Below are positions 5,518-9,332 of a stretch of 9,332 nt of DNA, piece by piece; the stretch's first letter is position 1; each line of letters starts with the position of its first letter. A program made the translations under genes and the position numbers. The DNA lies in NCBI GenBank assembly GCA_041742695.1, contig JBGTOF010000356.1, forward strand, positions 1 through 9,332, written 5' to 3'. The notes under the pieces are model-generated. The model had not been told where the DNA came from. It made no database searches and saw nothing but the letters and a program-made list of their open reading frames with translations. This DNA is from Kaiparowitsia sp041742695 (GTDB lineage Bacteria; Cyanobacteriota; Cyanobacteriia; Elainellales; Elainellaceae).

Positions 5518-8500
5518 GCGGAGCCGGTGTACTCGAAGCCCTAGTGGGTATTGTCGGCGATGCCCTGTCGCCTTTGGTTACACGCTTGCAGGGCGATCAG
5601 GCTGAGCAACTGCTGGATCAGCTCGGTATGAGACTGCCGCCGGCAATGCTCAGTTCCGGCGCAATTCCGCAGCGTATTCAGCAATCCGCCCATGTTTGTA
5701 TGCAGTTGCCAGCAGCGGTGCAGGCGTTGTCTGATGCGATCGCCGCCAGCGACGATGGCGCGATGCTGAATGCAGCGCTGCAACTGGGGCTGCGGATTGG
5801 CGAGGCGGGAACCACCTTCGCACAACTAGGCACCGCCATCGATGCTGCGATCCAAAGTGCCGCAGGGTTAACGCCAGCACAGAAAGCACGCTTGGGCGAG
5901 GCTGCCACCCAGCTTCCCGAGCGCCTTCTACATTTATCCTTAATCACCTGGGTAGAAGAGCGTCAACCCAACCTCAAGGGGGCGTTGACCCTAGTCGGCC
6001 TTTTCGACGATGAACCGGTAGCCGGGGATCCGACCGATCTCAGCCTGCCGCCATTCCGTTTACAGCGGGTTCGCTTCGACCGCCTCACTCCTTTGTTCAG
6101 CGACCCGTCTCAGCATCTTGCCAACCTGTATGGATTCGGCGAGCCCAGTTTCGACGGTCTCGAACTATTTAAACGTCTGAAGCAGATGGTGGATCGACCG
6201 GATGCAGAGACCCTGCTGATCAAAGCACCGGGTCAGTCAGCCGTGCTCGAAGCCTTTATGTTCCGCATGGCGACAACGCCAGACGCAATACCCGGTCTAA
6301 GTCTGCGCCTACGCATTCCGGCTGAGAAGTCGTTGGAGGTTGCCATCCCGATCGGAGGTCCCTGGTCGGTAACCGCTAGTTCCACGTCGCGATTCGAAGG
6401 GGGAATTGAGTTCCTGCTGCATCCACAGAACGGCCTACGGATCGAACCACCAACAGCCGCTGCATCAGTGGACGCGGCATTTGGCTTGAAGGCTGAAAAC
6501 AGCGATGGCTCACCAATGATTCTGATTGGTCAGGCCGGTGGTAGCAGGCTAGAGTTAAAGCGTTTTAGCGGTCGAATGCCGCTCCGCCTAAGTGCGACGA
6601 GCGGCACACCCTCGCCAAACTTTGCGCTGGGGGCAGAGCTAGAGTTGGCAGAGGGCAAAGTCGTCATCGACGCCTCAGAGTCGGATGGCTTCATCGCGCA
6701 GATTTTGAGCGGTGTCAGGGTCGAATCCCGCTTCGACCTTGGCGCGTTTTACGACACCGAGGAGGGTCTACGCTTCACCGGTAGCGCAACCATCGAGATT
6801 GCCATACCCACGCATCTAGAGCTGGGTCCCCTGACCATTTCCTCGGTGTATCTGATCGGTGGCTTTGTTGCAGGCGCAATTCCGATTGAATTCTCGGCTG
6901 ATCTGGGCGTCAGGCTTGGCCCATTGGCGGCAAGCGTCAATCGGCTGGGCGCAGCAGCGATGATTACATTTCCACCGGAGGGCGGGAATGCAGGCATCTC
7001 TCAGATCGATGTCAATTTCAAGCCCCCCAATGGGGTGGGGCTTTCGGTGGATGCGGGCGTCGTCAAGGGTGGCGGCTACCTCTACTTCGACTTTGATCGC
7101 GAAGAATATGCTGGAGCATTGGAACTGGTCTTCAGCGGCTTTTTGACCCTCAAAGCCATCGGTTTGATCACTACCAAAATGCCCGATGGCTCCAAGGGCT
7201 TTTCCCTGCTGATCATCATCACCGCTGAGTTTGGCACGGGTTTTCAACTGGGCTTTGGCTTTGTGCTGCTGGGGGTAGGGGGCCTGCTGGGGCTGAACCG
7301 CACCATGAAGCTAGAGGCGCTGACGGAGGGCATCCGCACGGGAGCCGCTGCCAACGTGCTCTTCCCGCAGGATGTGGTGGCCAATGCCCCCCGCATTATC
7401 AGCGACCTGCGCCGCTTCTTCCCGCCAGAGAATGGCATTTTCCTGATTGGGCCGATGGCGAAGCTGGGGTGGGGCACCCCGGCGCTGATCACCCTTTCCC
7501 TGGGGATTATTATTCAAATTCCGCCGGGGAATATTGCTATTTTGGGCGTGCTCCGGGTGGTGCTGCCGGATGAAAAAGCGCCGCTGCTGGTGTTGCAGGT
7601 AGCCTTCATCGGAGCCATTGAGTTTGACAAACAGCGAGCGTATTTCTTTGCCAGCATTTTTGAGTCGCGGGTGCTGTTCATCACCCTAGAAGGGGAGATG
7701 GGCGTCCTCGTGGCCTGGGGAGATGACAGCAACTTTGTGGTCAGCGTGGGGGGCTTCCATCCCCAGTTCACTCCACCGCCCCTGCCCTTCCCCAGTCCCC
7801 GGCGGGTGGCGCTCAACATCCTGAACGAATCCTGGGGACGGATTCGGGTGATGGGTTACTTTGCCGTCACGTCGAACACGGTGCAGTTGGGCGTCCGGGC
7901 AGAGCTGTACTTCGGCCTCGGGGATGCTCTGAAGATTGAAGGGCACCTGGCCTTTGATGCCCTGTTTCAGTTCAATCCGTTCTTTTTCATCATTGAGATT
8001 TCCTGCGGAGTCTCTCTCAAGGTCTTTGGCATTGGGCTGTTCAGCATTTCCCTCCAGTTTTCGTTGGAAGGGCCAACCCCTTGGCGGGCGAAGGGCTATG
8101 GCAAGCTGAAGCTGCTCTTTTTCACCGTCAAGGCCAACTTTGACTTCACCTGGGGTGAGAAGAAAGAGACGACCCTGCCCCCGATCGCGGTTTTACCGTT
8201 GCTATCGGGAGAGTTTGAGAAGCTCTCGAACTGGAAGGCACAGCTTCCGGCCTCGGGCAGTCTGTTGGTGTCTTTGCGGAAGTTGGAGGAGGGCAGCGAG
8301 GAACTGGTGCTGCACCCCATCGGTACGCTGATCGTCACCCAGCGGGCGGTGCCGTTGGATCTGCATTTGGATAAGGTCGGCAACCAGAAGCCCAGCGATG
8401 GCAAGCGGTTCTACCTGGAAGTGACGGGGGATTTACAGAAGGTAGCCGATCGCGCCGAGCAATTTGCGATCGCCCAGTATAAGGACTTCAAAGATGCCGA

Positions 8501-8948
8501 CAAGCTTTCCCAAGCCCCCTTCCAGCCCGAGGATGCCGGGGTGGAGATGGCGGTGGCGAGTCAGGCGATCGCCACGGGCAAGGCGGTGAAGCGCAACATC
8601 CGCTACGAAACCCACATTATTGATCGCGACTTCCAGGGCGCGTTCATTACCTTCTTTGGCTTTGTCGGGCGTCTGTTTACCCACTTCCTCAACGGCAGCG
8701 CCGTGACGAAATCGGTGCTGTCCCAGCACTACCAGCAGCAGTTCCAGCCCTTTGCCGACAAGGTGGTGGTCAGCCCTGAGCAGTTTGTGGTGGCCTCCAC
8801 GGTGGATAACCGCGCCCTGAGTCAGCAGGCGGTCTTTACCAGTGAGGCCAAGGCGCAGGAATTTCTGCGGGCAGAGATGGCGCGGGATGCCAGCCGCCGG
8901 GGCCGGCTCCATGTGGTTGCAGCGGATGAGGTGAATATCGATGGTTGA
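5514..8948 (+). CDS. Large DUF6603-domain protein of unknown function
   Basis: A 1144-residue protein. Residues 1-150 are mostly helical, starting MSGAGVLEALVG. About 170-430 is beta-rich with repeated 'LRLRIPAEKSLEVAIP'-type strands. About 430-880 matches my knowledge of DUF6603: LGPLTISSVYLIGG (437-450), GFVLLGVGGLLGLNR (582-596), RRFFPPENGIFLIGP (633-647), LGWGTPALITLSLG (651-664) and the closing run from LFQFNPFFFIIEIS (817-830) through LQFSLEGPTPWRAKGYGKL (847-865) to FDFTWGE (876-882). Residues 890-1144 form a mixed tail with PEQFVVASTVDN (1088-1099) and a charged helix FTSEAKAQEFLRAEMARD. Many strands alternate hydrophobic and polar residues, and 565-595 is nearly all hydrophobic with glycines, so membrane or lipid contact is conceivable. 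No signal peptide and no catalytic motif was seen. It sits between the peptidase and the third gene with coupled starts, suggesting a joint product complex. Function unknown. Confidence 0.85.
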   Translation: MSGAGVLEALVGIVGDALSPLVTRLQGDQAEQLLDQLGMRLPPAMLSSGAIPQRIQQSAHVCMQLPAAVQALSDAIAASDDGAMLNAALQLGLRIGEAGTTFAQLGTAIDAAIQSAAGLTPAQKARLGEAATQLPERLLHLSLITWVEERQPNLKGALTLVGLFDDEPVAGDPTDLSLPPFRLQRVRFDRLTPLFSDPSQHLANLYGFGEPSFDGLELFKRLKQMVDRPDAETLLIKAPGQSAVLEAFMFRMATTPDAIPGLSLRLRIPAEKSLEVAIPIGGPWSVTASSTSRFEGGIEFLLHPQNGLRIEPPTAAASVDAAFGLKAENSDGSPMILIGQAGGSRLELKRFSGRMPLRLSATSGTPSPNFALGAELELAEGKVVIDASESDGFIAQILSGVRVESRFDLGAFYDTEEGLRFTGSATIEIAIPTHLELGPLTISSVYLIGGFVAGAIPIEFSADLGVRLGPLAASVNRLGAAAMITFPPEGGNAGISQIDVNFKPPNGVGLSVDAGVVKGGGYLYFDFDREEYAGALELVFSGFLTLKAIGLITTKMPDGSKGFSLLIIITAEFGTGFQLGFGFVLLGVGGLLGLNRTMKLEALTEGIRTGAAANVLFPQDVVANAPRIISDLRRFFPPENGIFLIGPMAKLGWGTPALITLSLGIIIQIPPGNIAILGVLRVVLPDEKAPLLVLQVAFIGAIEFDKQRAYFFASIFESRVLFITLEGEMGVLVAWGDDSNFVVSVGGFHPQFTPPPLPFPSPRRVALNILNESWGRIRVMGYFAVTSNTVQLGVRAELYFGLGDALKIEGHLAFDALFQFNPFFFIIEISCGVSLKVFGIGLFSISLQFSLEGPTPWRAKGYGKLKLLFFTVKANFDFTWGEKKETTLPPIAVLPLLSGEFEKLSNWKAQLPASGSLLVSLRKLEEGSEELVLHPIGTLIVTQRAVPLDLHLDKVGNQKPSDGKRFYLEVTGDLQKVADRAEQFAIAQYKDFKDADKLSQAPFQPEDAGVEMAVASQAIATGKAVKRNIRYETHIIDRDFQGAFITFFGFVGRLFTHFLNGSAVTKSVLSQHYQQQFQPFADKVVVSPEQFVVASTVDNRALSQQAVFTSEAKAQEFLRAEMARDASRRGRLHVVAADEVNIDG

Positions 8949-8950
8949 GG
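8947..8950 (+). promoter_or_regulatory. Shine-Dalgarno overlapping the upstream stop codon
   Basis: GAGG (8947-8950) includes the last two bases of the DUF6603 stop TGA (8946-8948) and lies 7 nt before ATG 8958. Ribosomes ending the large gene would be positioned to start the next, which supports coupled expression and this start. Confidence 0.6.
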
Positions 8951-8957
8951 CAAACCG

Positions 8958-9332
8958 ATGACAAAACTGGGCACCTATACGTTTCTCCCTTGGCTGCGGG
9001 AAGGCATCGCCAACAGAATTACGGCGGCGGATCTGGATACTGCCGTGCAGGGACGAGCCGCGATTGCCGTTTCCCTCAAGCTCAAGGGGGATCCCCTGGA
9101 AGGCACCACCGCCCTAGAGCAGGACATCAGCAAAAATGTAGAACTCTATGGCCCTGGGGATATCGTCGGCATCGACACCAAGGCCATCCTCAAGGTGGAG
9201 CCCCGCAACTGGATCACCAACTTTGAAACCAACTTCCTGCCCTACATCGACTTTTATCAAGAAACCTTTCCCTGGCTCTATACCCCCGCCCAACCCAACG
9301 CCAGCAACGTCAACCGCCTGCGACCCTGGATC
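8958..9332 (+). CDS. Uncharacterised operon protein, N-terminal 125 residues (runs off window)
   Basis: The frame starts MTKLGTYTFLPWLREG and stays open through the last base, giving 125 codons. Visible features are the opening LPWLREGIANRI; a strand region QGRAAIAVSLKLKG (31-44); ELYGPGDIVGID (62-73); AILKVEPRNWITNFETNFLPYIDFYQE (76-102 region); FPWLYTPA (104-111); and, at the window edge, NRLRPWI. The 'GPGD..GID..AI...EP' and 'FPW.YTPA ... LRPW' motifs look familiar from uncharacterised proteins of actinobacteria and cyanobacteria, but I cannot name the family or assign a function. There is no signal peptide. It lies 9 nt after the DUF6603 gene, and its codon style (CTG, CCC and GGG rich) matches the 3' half of that gene. 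The competing frame at 8945-9226 has no protein character and is out of register with this coupled start. Confidence 0.8.
   Translation, partial: MTKLGTYTFLPWLREGIANRITAADLDTAVQGRAAIAVSLKLKGDPLEGTTALEQDISKNVELYGPGDIVGIDTKAILKVEPRNWITNFETNFLPYIDFYQETFPWLYTPAQPNASNVNRLRPWI

Larger units (their letters stand above)
1382..8572. repeat. HIP1 octamers, seven dispersed copies
   Basis: GCGATCGC is seen at 1382-1389, 1545-1552, 2773-2780, 5145-5152, 5736-5743, 8466-8473 and 8565-8572. HIP1 is strongly over-represented in many cyanobacterial genomes, so this is the main taxonomic clue. Copies occur in the small RHH gene, the remnant gene, the peptidase and the DUF6603 gene; none is in the IS. Within the DUF6603 gene none occurs between 5744 and 8465. 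Confidence 0.9.

Noticed and set aside
8433..8912. 159-codon minus-strand frame
   Set aside because: Antisense to the DUF6603 gene in GC-rich sequence; no motif, no ribosome site, and the plus strand is clearly coding.
8945..9226. 93-codon plus-strand frame
   Set aside because: It overlaps the better frame at 8958, lacks protein character, and starts inside the preceding stop region without its own ribosome site.

Overview
The window reads as cyanobacterial chromosome. Seven perfect copies of the HIP1 octamer GCGATCGC occur in 9.3 kb, together with many GATCGC half-sites and an IS110 transposase of the kind common in filamentous cyanobacteria. The species cannot be fixed from this stretch; a Leptolyngbya- or Oscillatoria-like organism is a guess. 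No rRNA, tRNA or CRISPR array was seen.

Layout. (1) Positions 1 to about 1250 hold an IS110-family insertion sequence: a non-coding left flank that could encode its guide ('bridge') RNA, a transposase gene with a strong ribosome binding site, and a short right flank. The transposase keeps its DEDD and C-terminal motifs but looks about 20 residues short between its two domains. (2) Positions about 1260-1831 are a worn accessory patch: a 53-residue ribbon-helix-helix (antitoxin-like) gene without an intact toxin, then a fragment resembling the C-terminus of an inositol-monophosphatase-family enzyme. (3) Positions 1832-2718 carry no supported gene but hold a 35-nt palindrome, a 20-bp tandem duplication with an inverted copy nearby, and a spaced GATC-centred inverted repeat. 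(4) Positions 2719-9332 are one tightly packed plus-strand operon that runs off the window.

The operon encodes a 932-residue S8 (subtilisin-type) serine peptidase, a 1144-residue protein with a DUF6603-like beta-rich core, and the first 125 residues of a third, unassigned protein. Peptidase and DUF6603 genes overlap by ATGA. The third start lies 9 nt after the second stop, with its Shine-Dalgarno overlapping that stop, so the three are probably translated in coupled fashion. No classical signal peptide is visible on any of them.

The peptidase is the most striking gene. Its catalytic domain (Asp137, His203, Asn316, Ser693) is interrupted by a jelly-roll-like insert, which itself contains a module resembling those in phage tail proteins. 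A second phage-like or carbohydrate-binding-like module sits in another loop, between the SSRG and KPxxAAPG motifs. A poly-glycine linker then leads to an extra C-terminal domain.

Working idea (inference): the three products form a conserved protease / beta-rich scaffold / partner system, possibly particle- or surface-associated, in which the peptidase may process the large neighbour or another cargo. Nothing in the window proves this. The part beyond 9332 would be the most informative extension.
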